Counted from the stretch's first letter, positions 9,970 to 19,668 are shown. The stretch: DNA of 64,000 nucleotides from Legionella rowbothamii (GCF_900639985.1 NZ_CAAAIM010000002.1:1-64000); one strand, 5' to 3'. Numbers and translations are program-made. The notes: generated from the sequence alone by a model not told the origin.

Positions 9970-11643
9970 TCAAGGTACGATTAAAGACAGGGTTATCGGT
10001 TTTGAAACGCCCCCGGGAATATTTTTAATCACTAAAATAACTTCTATATCTTTCGTTGCCATTGGAACATTGGCCACTGAAAAAAGTTTATTGTCTTCCA
10101 ACTTTAGCCATTGTGGCGGAGTGTAATCATCAGCAAAGCTGATTTCATACGGCATATCTTCATATTCAGGCCATACATCACGATTGGCGACAAAATCATG
10201 AGCAAAGGGCTGGCCAGGAATCAGTAAGGGTAGTTGTGGATTATCCTGCCTAAATTGAGGAGTAAGGGCTTCGTCGATACTTATTTGCAAAGGGACTCTT
10301 ATTTTTTCTGAATCGCCGCCAGTATGCGTATTGGCATGCAAAGTAATATAATATTTTTTACCCACCGCGTTTTCAGGAATATAGCCTTCTAACATTTTAG
10401 GATTTTGCGCAGCAACCCCTATTTGAAAAGCATATTTATCAGTTTCTTCAAGCTTCGGCTCGACTTGATCAACTCTGATCACAAGAGAGGAGTCTTGGGC
10501 GGGATCGTTAAGGTATTGAGATAAATCCGCAGAAAATGACTTACCGGCTCGCCGTTCCAATTCAAACAGCGTGATACTCGGTCTTTTACTGCAGTCATAA
10601 GCCACCGGTATTCTCAGTTTATACGGCTCTGAATCGCCACCTGTATTAGAAGTAGCAATAACGGTCAATATTGCCATATCTCCAGCCAATGCAGGGTTTG
10701 CTTCACCTTCAAGTACCAAATGATTCTCGGCACTCAGTGCTAGTCCTGACGTGACTTTAGAATTGTCATCAATTTTAAACCTTACTTGATTGGTGGTATT
10801 AAATCCGGGCACCTTTTCGAGCAAAGTCATTAAATTGAGCTGATATTTTTGATTAGGCGTGGCACTAAGAATAGGAACTTTCGATTTAAAGAGAGGTTTA
10901 TTCTCCTCATTATACTTCACCTGAATCGTGAACGGGACGAGCTCTGTTTTACTCTGTCCATTAGTGGCCCCGACATGAAATTTAAATTCACCTGCTTTTC
11001 TAGGGTATCCTCGGATGGAAAAGTCATTTTTATCAAAATGCAATCCTATATCATTTAAGGCGGGAGCCTCTCCATCGCCCATCATTAGAAACACAGGGGC
11101 CTGACTACTAACGCTTTCCCCATAATTATTTACTGCTTTGCTTAACGGATATTGAAATTCTACACCCAAGGTGGCTATTTGCGGCGCAATGACCTGCATT
11201 GATAAAGGTCTACGGACTACCGTGACTGTAAAAAAAGGAGTCTTAAAAGAAAGATCAAAAGATGTACCATCTTTTTCACCAAATACTCGATACACTATCC
11301 TACCTTGAATAATATTACCAATGCCGTTTCCGGTTATTACAGCCTCCATATCACACTCACCACTGTGCCAAGTAGCTTTATCTCCCGTAACGTCAGGGCA
11401 TTTACCTCCCTTATTGCTAACATAAATACGACCATTGTTCTCGTTTGACCATACTTTGTATCTACGCATATGCACATAACTCATATGCATAGGAACACGT
11501 AACTCCTGCTCATTATAGATAGTCGCTGGAAATCCTTGGGGGAAGGTTAAGGTAACTTGAGGGGGGTGAAATTTTTTGTAAAAACCCTCAGCCCTGCAAA
11601 CACCGCACAACAACATCAAACAAAACAACACTAGTTTTTTCAC
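9970..11643 (-). CDS. Secreted protein with tandem Ig/cadherin-like domains
   Basis: About 557 residues from GTG 11643, chosen because AAAGGA lies seven bases upstream and translation then starts directly with a signal peptide (KKLVLFCLMLLCGVCRA). A GTG at 11676 would add 11 residues in front and has no good ribosome site. The mature protein has roughly four beta-rich segments resembling the putative-Ig/dystroglycan cadherin-like fold, with recurring motifs NTGGDSEPY, HTGGDSEKI and IPGGVSKPI at segment ends. Such domains are usually exported and bind proteins or sugars. It ends 84 bases before the YD-repeat gene on the same strand, so the two are likely co-transcribed and may work together at the cell surface. 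The partnership is inferred only from position. Confidence 0.8.
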   Translation of the reverse strand: MKKLVLFCLMLLCGVCRAEGFYKKFHPPQVTLTFPQGFPATIYNEQELRVPMHMSYVHMRRYKVWSNENNGRIYVSNKGGKCPDVTGDKATWHSGECDMEAVITGNGIGNIIQGRIVYRVFGEKDGTSFDLSFKTPFFTVTVVRRPLSMQVIAPQIATLGVEFQYPLSKAVNNYGESVSSQAPVFLMMGDGEAPALNDIGLHFDKNDFSIRGYPRKAGEFKFHVGATNGQSKTELVPFTIQVKYNEENKPLFKSKVPILSATPNQKYQLNLMTLLEKVPGFNTTNQVRFKIDDNSKVTSGLALSAENHLVLEGEANPALAGDMAILTVIATSNTGGDSEPYKLRIPVAYDCSKRPSITLFELERRAGKSFSADLSQYLNDPAQDSSLVIRVDQVEPKLEETDKYAFQIGVAAQNPKMLEGYIPENAVGKKYYITLHANTHTGGDSEKIRVPLQISIDEALTPQFRQDNPQLPLLIPGQPFAHDFVANRDVWPEYEDMPYEISFADDYTPPQWLKLEDNKLFSVANVPMATKDIEVILVIKNIPGGVSKPITLSLIVP

Positions 11644-11676
11644 AACGAAATCCTTTAAACAAAAATAATCCGGCAC

Positions 11677-12536
11677 ATCAACACCAAGCGGTAAAGTGAA
11701 TTAATGATTTTTTGGTTTAATACTCATGTGTCACACATGAAGTAGAGAAAAAATAGGATGAGAAAAAAAAAGGTGCGATGTTGGCTAACTAGCGATAACG
11801 TGCATTCCATAAGTTGGTTCTTGTATATATTCTTCATGATTTTATTCCGTATTTTCCATGGCATCTTCCAAGCCAAGGCTATCCTAATAAATTGATACTG
11901 CAAGGTCAATGAAAATGTTACTTTTTATTAACTTAATTATGTAAAATCAATACTATTTAATATCAAAATGTATGGACCGAAGATAATTTGCATTTTTTTT
12001 AACCGGGCCGCATAAGCTCTATGTAGGCCCTTATATCTCCTTAAACTGCTTCAGTGTTTGGTATTTAAACAGTGATATACTTGGAAGGAGCCGTAGCCGC
12101 CGAAATATAGGAGGGCAATCTATAGACAAAGCAGAAACTAATGAAAGGGAAAAGATCATAAAAACTTCCGTTAATACTGTAAGATGCATGATAATAATCC
12201 TTTATTTAGGTACTTGCTGAGGCTATGGTATATGAATATTTATTCATATTCAATTGCTTCAAAAGTGTAGTGTTTTTAATGTCAAACCTGTTGTTTATTA
12301 GCTTATCGTGGCCTTATTGCCAATTAATTCGCTGCGCTCATGGTTCCGGTTGTTAGCAACCGTGCTACCTTTGATTTTTATTTTGATTTAAAATTTGCAT
12401 ATTTTTTTGAACACCCATCTCCCCCCATCCCCCCCTCAAAAATGAGCTATAATTTAACTAACCGCACTATAGCAACGCATAAAGATAAGTAATCTGAACT
12501 CAACATCGTTCCATGGTGCGCCCGGGATAATAACCA
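11677..12536. other. 860-bp gene-free AT-rich region
   Basis: This region separates the leftward YD-repeat pair from the rightward coiled-coil/cyclase pair and must hold both promoters. No convincing coding frame is visible. It contains a weak inverted repeat (GGGCC ... GGCCC near 12004-12030), a small hairpin CGGTTG-TTAG-CAACCG near 12347-12362 and a C-rich run near 12421-12437. I could not assign promoters with confidence. Confidence 0.6.
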
Positions 12537-12563
12537 ATGGTGAATCTGTGGGGAACTAGTCGT

Positions 12564-12887
12564 ATGGCAGCGTTAGCAGAGGAAAGTGAAAACAGACAAC
12601 TCAAGGACATAATCATTCAATTACGAGTGAAATTAGAAGCAAATCATATGGAGATGCAGCGACGCATTGAGAAAGAGCGCTCAGATTATAACCAGATTAT
12701 TATCCAGCTCCAGACCTCCATCGTTGAATTAAGAAATGAGTTGGAAAATATCAAACACCGGCATTTAAAGAATATAGAAGAATTAAAAAAAGATAAGAAT
12801 AATGAAATTTATCAGCTGCAAGAAACGATAAGGGAATTGAGAAGCATACTAGAAAAAGGAAATTTCATTGACGACCAAACTAAATAG
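12564..12887 (+). CDS. Small coiled-coil protein
   Basis: About 107 residues from ATG 12564, which has GGGGAA eight bases upstream; an in-frame ATG at 12537 would add nine residues but lacks a ribosome site. Nearly the whole protein is a charged heptad coiled coil (QLKDIIIQLRVKLEA..., ELRNELENIKHRH...), with no signal peptide or membrane segment. It ends 53 bases before the GAF/PAS adenylate cyclase on the same strand, so it is probably in the same operon. It could be a dimerisation partner or adaptor for the cyclase. That role is only inferred from position; no family was recognised. Confidence 0.65.
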   Translation: MAALAEESENRQLKDIIIQLRVKLEANHMEMQRRIEKERSDYNQIIIQLQTSIVELRNELENIKHRHLKNIEELKKDKNNEIYQLQETIRELRSILEKGNFIDDQTK

Positions 12888-12940
12888 TTTAGTTCTGGTG
12901 TAATTTTAAAAGTCAGAAAAATACTTTTTGAGAAATTAAA

Positions 12941-15214
12941 ATGCGAGATGTTGTCCGTTATAAGAATATGAATTCAAAAAAATTTTACATGCTGTTATCA
13001 CAGATCTATCGTGATTTGGCAGCCACGTCTAATTTGAAGGAAATCACCAAAAAGCTTATCGACGTCACGGTTGATGTTATCGGCTGTGAACGGGGCACCA
13101 TCTTTTTGAACGATCAACAAACCAATGAGCTTTATTCGTTCATCGCGCAAGGAGATTTGCATTTCGAAATTAGAATTCTCAACGACAGTGGTCTTGCTGG
13201 TTGGACCTTCAAAAACAATGAAGCGGTTTTTTTAACGGACGTTGATGAAGATGAGCGCCATAACAAACAAGTAGATAAAATTACCGGGTTTCAAACCCGA
13301 AGTATTCTGTGTGTGCCGCTAAGAAATGCTAATAATGAACTCATTGGCGTCACGCAAATGCTTAACAAAATTGAGGGTAATTTTTCTGACTCCGACGTTA
13401 AGTTTGTGCAAACCCTGACTGAACATGCGGCAATGGCAATTCAAAATCAATTAACCATTGAACAAATCGAATTATGTCATCAAAAAGACTTACATTTTTT
13501 GGAAACCATTTCTAATGTTTCTTCCGAAATTAATTTGTCTTTATTGTTAGAAAAAATCATCGATACAGTTACCAAAGCATTAGATGCTGAACGTTCGACT
13601 TTATTTATCAATGATGAAAAAACCAATGAATTATTTACCGAAGCCGGTATTGGTTTAGCCAAAAAACAAATTCGTTTCCCAAATCATTTAGGGATCGCTG
13701 GCTCCACCTTTACTAGTGGGGAAGTGATTAATATTCCGCATGCCTATGCCGATTTGCGTTTTAATCCTTCGGTTGACCGCCAAACTGGTTTCTTTACTCG
13801 CTCTATCTTGTCAGCACCGGTAAAAAATAAGAATGGTAAAGTCATTGGCGTTACCCAGGTTTTGAATAAACGCCGTGGTGAATTTAACTCTGATGATGAA
13901 TCACAACTGCTAGCGATTAACTCACAAATATCTATTTCTATTGAGAATGCTAAGCTCTTTGATGAAGTCCAAAGCATCAAAAATTACAATGAAAGTATTT
14001 TGGAAAGTATGACGAATACGGTATTAACCATTAATACCAACAACCAGATTGTCACCTGTAATCGTGCAGGGATGAAAATGTTGAATCTCTCCTCCCTCAA
14101 TCCATTGATGTTAAAAGATATTTCCATCTTATTTAACGATGATCCCAATAATTTGGTCGAAAAAATAACCACCATCAATCATGAGTCATCACAAGTAAGG
14201 CAAGAAGTCATGGTGGATGTCGAGCTGGAATTAATGAATGTAAAAATTACGGCAAACATTACCATTGTTCCCTTAATTAACGCCAATAATGAGCGTTTGG
14301 GTACCATGATTATGATTGAAGACATTAGTTCGGAAAAACGCATGAAATCAACTATGTCGCGTTATATGAGCCCCGATTTAACTGAAAAATTATTGCAATC
14401 CAGTGATTATTCTTTAGGGGGAACCAGCACCATTGCGACCGTCCTCTTTTCTGATATTCGCAATTTTACCACTATTTCCGAATCGCTGGGGGCGGAAGAA
14501 ACGGTAAAATTATTGAATGAATATTTTTCCTTAATGGTCGATTGCATTCAAAATGAAGGGGGAATGTTAGATAAATTTATTGGCGATTCGGTAATGGCGG
14601 TCTTTGGTAACCCCTTCCCCCATGATGACGATCCCGATCGTGCCTTACGTGCCGCCATTGCCATGATGCATGCCTTGGATGAATTAAATCAACGCCGTAT
14701 GGAACGTGACTTGCCTCTGTTAGATCACAGTATTGGCATTAATACCGATAAAATAGTAGCCGGTAATATTGGTTCGAATAAGCGCATGGATTTTACAGTG
14801 ATTGGTGATGGAGTGAACTTGGCCTCCCGCATTGAAAGTCTATGCAAACACTATGGTGCGCATATCCTCATTAGTGAGTTTACCTATGAGCGCTTGAAAT
14901 CTACCTACCGTATGCGTCCGATTGATAAGGTTATTGTTAAAGGCAAAAATAAAGCGGTTTCGATTTATGAAGTAATTAACTTTTACGATCAACAAATATT
15001 CCCTCATCAAATTGATGTCATCACTCATTTTAATAATGGCATCGAATTTTATAACAGTGGGCAATGGGATAAGGCCATTTCTTGTTTTAATGCCGCATTG
15101 ATCTTGCACCCTAATGATAAGCCTTCAAGCGTGTATATTGAACGCTGCAAGATTCTGAAAGAACAACCGGTTGACCCAGAATGGTGTGGCGTTTGGAAAA
15201 TGTTGAGTAAATAA
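12941..15214 (+). CDS. GAF-GAF-PAS class III adenylate cyclase with C-terminal TPR-like tail
   Basis: 757 residues, soluble. Two GAF domains (about 27-170 and 195-340) share the motif TGFxTRSIL followed by PxxNxxxxxIGVTQxLNK. A PAS-like segment (about 350-465) leads to a class III cyclase domain (about 490-665). The two metal-binding aspartates are D505 (FSDIRNFTT) and D549 (GDSVMAVFG). Adenine-selecting and transition-state residues are present: K545, T619 (FTVIGDGVN), N626 and R630, which favours cAMP over cGMP. The last 80 residues (FNNGIEFYNSGQWDKAISCF) resemble a single TPR. The GAF domains suggest control by a small ligand or cyclic nucleotide. It lies directly downstream of a coiled-coil gene. 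A cyclic-nucleotide-binding protein is encoded at 57123-57575, but no link between the two is shown by sequence. Confidence 0.92.
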   Translation: MRDVVRYKNMNSKKFYMLLSQIYRDLAATSNLKEITKKLIDVTVDVIGCERGTIFLNDQQTNELYSFIAQGDLHFEIRILNDSGLAGWTFKNNEAVFLTDVDEDERHNKQVDKITGFQTRSILCVPLRNANNELIGVTQMLNKIEGNFSDSDVKFVQTLTEHAAMAIQNQLTIEQIELCHQKDLHFLETISNVSSEINLSLLLEKIIDTVTKALDAERSTLFINDEKTNELFTEAGIGLAKKQIRFPNHLGIAGSTFTSGEVINIPHAYADLRFNPSVDRQTGFFTRSILSAPVKNKNGKVIGVTQVLNKRRGEFNSDDESQLLAINSQISISIENAKLFDEVQSIKNYNESILESMTNTVLTINTNNQIVTCNRAGMKMLNLSSLNPLMLKDISILFNDDPNNLVEKITTINHESSQVRQEVMVDVELELMNVKITANITIVPLINANNERLGTMIMIEDISSEKRMKSTMSRYMSPDLTEKLLQSSDYSLGGTSTIATVLFSDIRNFTTISESLGAEETVKLLNEYFSLMVDCIQNEGGMLDKFIGDSVMAVFGNPFPHDDDPDRALRAAIAMMHALDELNQRRMERDLPLLDHSIGINTDKIVAGNIGSNKRMDFTVIGDGVNLASRIESLCKHYGAHILISEFTYERLKSTYRMRPIDKVIVKGKNKAVSIYEVINFYDQQIFPHQIDVITHFNNGIEFYNSGQWDKAISCFNAALILHPNDKPSSVYIERCKILKEQPVDPEWCGVWKMLSK

Positions 15215-15516
15215 TTTCCTCTCAAGACACTACTATTAGCGCCCAAAACGATTTGTTTTATTTTTTCTCTCTTCCTAAATTTTAATGTAACTACGGAATC
15301 TAAAAGTAAGAGCTAAATACTCACTAAAGATAAGGTCGCATCACGGCGGCCTCATTGCACGGAAAGATTTTGTGACTGGGCTCTAGAAACTTCAAAGCTT
15401 GATTTAGACCCCCGCCCCATTTTTCCTCTTGCCCGCCTTTGCTGCGAAATCAATAATCATGTGCTAGAGTAATAATTGTTGCATAAAAGATATTGTTAAC
15501 AATTAGTTATGGATGA
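15215..15516. other. Intergenic region before secreted paralogue pair
   Basis: About 300 bases with no coding frame. It separates the cyclase from the two secreted-protein genes and probably contains the promoter for the latter. I see no clear terminator or operator. Confidence 0.5.
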
Positions 15517-16230
15517 ATGGCATTTAACATGGAATCGGCAAAAAAAAATTTATTTAAAACGAGTATGGTTGCCATCTTATTGGTTTTGGGTGCACCTGTG
15601 TTTGCAGCACCGCCAAATGCAGGACAATTAGTGATAATTAACGGCTTGGATAATTTAACTACAGCTAATGCACATACTAATTCACGCTCTAACCTTAGGG
15701 TTCAGGTGTATGACACTCATACCCCGACCACCCCCTGTTTCACCGCCCAACGACTAGGATATTATAACGTTGCCACGATTAGATGGCAGGCGAATGGCAT
15801 CCATAGCGCCTCTTCTTGCGCAGGTACAGGTATTGGTACTGCGGCCATTTCTAAAGTAGTAATTACTCCACTAAATAAGCTGATTAATAACCGCATAACC
15901 ATTGTTTATGATGCCACAGTCGACACCAGCGTCCCTAAGGCAACAGCAGATTCCATTGACTTTACTCCCCCAACAACTATTTATACAAATATGACCTTAG
16001 TGATTAATGGCAGTGGCATTCCCAGCACCGTTGGCCAAACCGCGAGCTCAACAAATTGGGGATTTACAGTAACACCAATCGCTCCTGTTTTTGATATGGT
16101 TACAGGGGAATTAAATGCAACCGGTGTTCCAGGCGCGGTTGGAGCTTATGGCATAAGCGCTGAAAAACAGATGCGACATTATGGCATTATTCCTTTTCAT
16201 ACAGCCGCGAAGAACGATGGGTTGTTCTAA
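15517..16230 (+). CDS. Secreted protein of unknown function, first of a tandem paralogue pair
   Basis: 237 residues from ATG 15517; an in-frame ATG at 15529 would remove only MAFN and also gives a good signal peptide (ending APVFAAPP). The mature protein starts with GQLVIING and keeps one cysteine pair (TPCFTAQ and SSCAGTG), likely a disulphide. Later shared blocks are FTPPTTIY, LVINGSG, NWGFTVTPI and GVPGAVGAYG. The next gene encodes a clear paralogue with the same cysteines and blocks, 12 bases downstream. No enzymatic motif is visible. The protein is probably periplasmic, outer-membrane associated or released. I do not recognise the family. Confidence 0.8.
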   Translation: MAFNMESAKKNLFKTSMVAILLVLGAPVFAAPPNAGQLVIINGLDNLTTANAHTNSRSNLRVQVYDTHTPTTPCFTAQRLGYYNVATIRWQANGIHSASSCAGTGIGTAAISKVVITPLNKLINNRITIVYDATVDTSVPKATADSIDFTPPTTIYTNMTLVINGSGIPSTVGQTASSTNWGFTVTPIAPVFDMVTGELNATGVPGAVGAYGISAEKQMRHYGIIPFHTAAKNDGLF

Positions 16231-16242
16231 CTAAGAATAAAT

Positions 16243-16908
16243 ATGAGCATAAAAAATAATTTATTGAAATCAACGGCTTTTTTTGCATTACTTGGATCGC
16301 AAACTATTTTTGCTATAACCCCAAGTACCGGGCAATTAGTCATAATTAACAATCTTGGTAGTGATGGGGGCGTAGGTAATACAGGCTTAACGCAGTCCAA
16401 CATCATGATCAAAGTGTATGATCATGCAAACAATAGTCAACCCTGCACCACCGTTAAAAGTCTTGCTTACGGGGGCGTCACTATCATCAGGTGGGCATCT
16501 ACAGGAGTACACCGTACTACTTTTTGTACTGGCACAGGTCCTGGTACAGCAGCCATTTATCAAGTCCAAATTACCCCGCTGCCAAGACTCATTGGTAATA
16601 CTAACCAAGTCATCTATGATGCAACAGCCACTACCCCCCAATCCAGTGCTAATCCGATTATATTTACACCACCAACAACAATTTATGGAAATATAGTATT
16701 AGTGGTGAATGGCAATGGCACCCCTATTACGAGCAGTGGGCAAATGGCAGATGCAACACATTGGGGATTTACGGTAAATCCCGTAACACCCGTTTTTGAT
16801 TCGGGTAATGGTGGGATATTAACTACTGGCATTCCAGGAGCTTCTGGGGCTTATGGTTTAGAAGCGGAAAAGATCTTAAGGCGTTATGATATTCAGAAAG
16901 AGTTGTAG
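16243..16908 (+). CDS. Secreted protein of unknown function, second paralogue
   Basis: 221 residues with a signal peptide (LLKSTAFFALLGSQTIFA) followed by GQLVIINNLG. It matches its upstream neighbour throughout: a cysteine pair (QPCTTVK, TFCTGTG), IRWASTGVH, FTPPTTIYGN, HWGFTVNPVTPVFD and GIPGASGAYGLEAEK. It lies 12 bases after the first paralogue and has no strong ribosome site of its own, so its translation is probably coupled. The pair looks like a local tandem duplication that has diverged. Function unknown. Confidence 0.8.
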   Translation: MSIKNNLLKSTAFFALLGSQTIFAITPSTGQLVIINNLGSDGGVGNTGLTQSNIMIKVYDHANNSQPCTTVKSLAYGGVTIIRWASTGVHRTTFCTGTGPGTAAIYQVQITPLPRLIGNTNQVIYDATATTPQSSANPIIFTPPTTIYGNIVLVVNGNGTPITSSGQMADATHWGFTVNPVTPVFDSGNGGILTTGIPGASGAYGLEAEKILRRYDIQKEL

Positions 16909-16927
16909 CCTAAATAATGTTTCTGAT

Positions 16928-16955
16928 GCCGGGCTCAACAAGGTATTGAGCCGGC
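16928..16955. terminator. Hairpin between convergent genes
   Basis: GCCGGGCTCAA pairs with TTGAGCCGGC across a seven-base loop, with one bulged G. It sits between the rightward secreted pair and the leftward propeller gene. No T-run follows, so termination is plausible rather than certain. Confidence 0.45.
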
Positions 16956-16997
16956 TCAGAAACTGATGTGCAACCAAAGATCCCATATCCGTCTATC

Positions 16998-18797
16998 TTA
17001 TCGATTATTTAACAATAACTTTAGTGAATTAGGCATCCATGCGGCACTACCCGCAGCACTACCAAGGTTATTAAACGTTCCTCCATTTAAATAATCTGCA
17101 GGCAAGGCAGGCGAAATACCATCCACTCGATAATCCCAAGTGACACCCCCATCACTGCTCACCGCTACTAAAGGATATGAAGTTCCAGATGTCGACCGAT
17201 ATGATCCCGCAGCCATACAATAAACTCCTTGACACGAAGCCGTATTGAAATTACCCCCTTCCATAGTATCGCCAACTAATACAGGATAAGTGCTATTAAT
17301 TCTATAAGTCCACGTTTTTCCTCCATCAGAACTTGCTGCTAATAAAGGGAAACTAGTTGTGGAATCCTTTAAATAAGAACCTACTGCAATACAAATATTG
17401 CCACTACAACTCACACCAGAAAAATAATTATCACTGCCAGCAAAAAAATCTGAGGGAAGCTGGGGTGTCGTAGCATTAATAGTATAAGACCATGTTTGCC
17501 CAGCATTTGAGCTGGTTGCAGCTAGAGGATAATACGCACTAGTGGTGCTAAAAGTTCCTACGGCAACACAAACACTACCACTGCAACTTACGGCATTTAT
17601 TTGTCCAGACACCAAACCAGGCGGAGGAACTGGAACTGTACCTGTAAGAGAGACACTCCACGTCACCCCGTTATCAGCGCTCGACATCACTATGGGTTTT
17701 AAATCTCCTGACGTTGGGTAATAGCTTCCAGCCGCAACAAAATTAGTGCCACTGGCAGCAGCGCCAGGAAAATTATTTAACGTCAAATAATCCGAAGGTA
17801 ATGGAGAACTTGCAGTCACAGAATTGGTCCATTGGGTTCCTTGATTGGTTCCCCTAGCAATTAAGGGATAATTAATAGAACCAGAATATATTCCTATGGC
17901 AATGCATACGGAACTCCCACAACTCAGATTAGTGAAATATCCAAAATTAAGATTTGACGGTACATTCGCACTAGTATAGGTAGAAGACCAATTCGCTCCT
18001 AAACCCGTGCTTGTTGCCACTAAAGGCACCGTCATACTACCATTATGATATGCACCTCCGGCAATACAAAAAGAATTCGCACATGCTGCAGCATTGAAAT
18101 AACCATTAGAAGAATAATCTACCGGCAATGCCGTGAAATTAACAGCAGTCCAATTCTGTCCGGAGGAAGAGCTTATAGCCAAGAAAGGACCTGGCGACGA
18201 TTCCCCACCCACAACACAAAAACTTCCTACACAACTTGCGCCATATAAATAAGTTCCCGCTGCAAGGCTAGCAAGTGATGCCAAAGGATAAGCCCAGGTT
18301 GCTCCTGCAACAGTACTATACACAATCAAGGGAGCTATCCCAGAACTAGTATTATATTGGCCTGCAGCAATAAAAAAAGGAGGCGGGCCCGGTGGCGGCG
18401 GTGGAGGTGGGGCTGGAGTTACCGATACATTCAAGGGAACGGCTGAAGAAGTACACGCTACCCCTCTACATAAAGCAAAATTACTGGAAACAGCCCCTGT
18501 AATGTCCAATTGCAGCACGCAGCTTGCTTTTGCCGCTAAGGAAAATACGGCCGGACAATGACCGTTGCTTGTATTTTGAGCCACAACAGAAGAAGGAAGC
18601 CCTTTAATGACATAGCCAGCTCTGGTAGCGCTTGTATTATTAGTAATCGTGTAATAGGCAGAAACAGAACTTCCCTGAACCACTGTAGTAGGCAACGAGG
18701 TTCCTGGCGTAGGAACAATATTAAACGTAGAGCCGGCAACGGCCTGATTGGCTATAAAAGCGGCAACTAGTAAAACTAAATTCTGTTTTTTCCCCAT
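16998..18797 (-). CDS. Secreted eight-bladed Asp-box beta-propeller protein
   Basis: 599 residues from ATG 18797 (AGGA eight bases upstream; ATG 18806 is too close to it). A signal peptide ends near ANQAVAGS. Residues of about 25-130 form a cysteine-bearing Ig-like domain related to the N-terminus of the 1,405-residue protein at 33988. A proline-rich linker (PAPPPPPPPGPPP) follows. The rest is eight repeats of about 50-60 residues, each with an Asp-box-like S-x-x-x-G-x-x-W (best copies SSDGGKTW and SSDGGVTW); six also carry C-x4-C (CVGSFC, CSGNIC, CQGVYC). Asp-box repeats form beta-propellers in sialidases and surface binding proteins; no sialidase active-site residues were identified. It is co-oriented with the barrel gene 91 bases upstream. 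Probably surface-exposed binding protein. Confidence 0.82.
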   Translation of the reverse strand: MGKKQNLVLLVAAFIANQAVAGSTFNIVPTPGTSLPTTVVQGSSVSAYYTITNNTSATRAGYVIKGLPSSVVAQNTSNGHCPAVFSLAAKASCVLQLDITGAVSSNFALCRGVACTSSAVPLNVSVTPAPPPPPPPGPPPFFIAAGQYNTSSGIAPLIVYSTVAGATWAYPLASLASLAAGTYLYGASCVGSFCVVGGESSPGPFLAISSSSGQNWTAVNFTALPVDYSSNGYFNAAACANSFCIAGGAYHNGSMTVPLVATSTGLGANWSSTYTSANVPSNLNFGYFTNLSCGSSVCIAIGIYSGSINYPLIARGTNQGTQWTNSVTASSPLPSDYLTLNNFPGAAASGTNFVAAGSYYPTSGDLKPIVMSSADNGVTWSVSLTGTVPVPPPGLVSGQINAVSCSGSVCVAVGTFSTTSAYYPLAATSSNAGQTWSYTINATTPQLPSDFFAGSDNYFSGVSCSGNICIAVGSYLKDSTTSFPLLAASSDGGKTWTYRINSTYPVLVGDTMEGGNFNTASCQGVYCMAAGSYRSTSGTSYPLVAVSSDGGVTWDYRVDGISPALPADYLNGGTFNNLGSAAGSAAWMPNSLKLLLNNR

Positions 18798-18888
18798 GAA
18801 TAACATCCTGTTTTAATCAAAATAAAATGACCGTGTGTATTGTGTTATTGTTCGTGGTGGGCGGCGCGAGGCTTAACCCAGGCTATGC

Positions 18889-19668
18889 TTATCTCAGATA
18901 ACTAATCTGCGCAATCAGTTGGTTTTTACCAACATGATGCATGCCTACAGCAAAAGATACTGGAGTCATATAATCACCTATACCTATCTGGCCGTCGGTT
19001 AAAGAGGCATTACCTAAACCACTAAAACGATAACCAAACCCTATACGAACATTTTGGCTCATATCAAAATCAAGACCAGCACCCAGATTATAACTAAATT
19101 CAGCCGCAGTATGGTCATTAAAAGAAGGCGTTAAATTGATACCCCCAGTTTCGGTGGTTGATGCACTAAAACGCCCTACTCTATTCCATGCAGCCCCTAA
19201 ACCCACCTGTATGTAAGGATGTAACGATTTATCATTCGTGGCGAGAATTTTAAATGATGCTAGAAATTGTTGGCTTTGAAATTGATAATGGTAATGATAC
19301 AAAGTGGAATAATCTGGCTCCATACCCACAGTATGCTCCCCGCGGATTTGGATAGGAGTAAAATAGTTATACTCTAGCCCCGCCTGAGCCAATAAACCAT
19401 ACCAAGGCAATGAATGCTCCATCCCCAAAAAGCCACCTATAATTCCTCCATTTCGGTTATTAGCCCTGGAATCATAAGCAAACAAGCTCTCATCATCTCC
19501 TAAAAAATAGGTCTTACCAGTCGCATCCATATTGGCATAACCGCCAGTTAAAGAAATTACTGGCCTATAAGCCGAGAGCATGGACTTAATACCCGACTCA
19601 CCTGAAATCGCAAAAGAAGAATACAAAAGTGCTCCTACGATGCTCAGAACAGAAATGCCCGAACGCAT
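18889..19668 (-). CDS. Outer-membrane beta-barrel protein (opacity/OmpA-like porin family)
   Basis: About 259 residues from ATG 19668, which has AAGG nine bases upstream. A signal peptide ends near SSFAISGES. The mature part has alternating beta strands typical of an eight-strand barrel: GGYANMDATG, GGFLGMEHSL, LHPYIQVGLGAAWNRVGRF, SYNLGAGLDFDMSQNVRIGFGYRFSGLGNA and a terminal strand ending in aromatic/basic residues (QLIAQISYLR). A paralogue lies at 38488-39237 with the same HPYI-x-GxLGAAxNR and GAGxDxDxxxxxRxGxGYxFxxLGxA blocks. It is followed on the same strand by the propeller gene. It may anchor or help export it; this is inference from position. Confidence 0.85.
   Translation of the reverse strand: MRSGISVLSIVGALLYSSFAISGESGIKSMLSAYRPVISLTGGYANMDATGKTYFLGDDESLFAYDSRANNRNGGIIGGFLGMEHSLPWYGLLAQAGLEYNYFTPIQIRGEHTVGMEPDYSTLYHYHYQFQSQQFLASFKILATNDKSLHPYIQVGLGAAWNRVGRFSASTTETGGINLTPSFNDHTAAEFSYNLGAGLDFDMSQNVRIGFGYRFSGLGNASLTDGQIGIGDYMTPVSFAVGMHHVGKNQLIAQISYLR

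Noticed and set aside
11724..11909. 61-codon minus-strand frame
   Set aside because: It needs a TTG start, has no ribosome site and reads like random AT-rich sequence.
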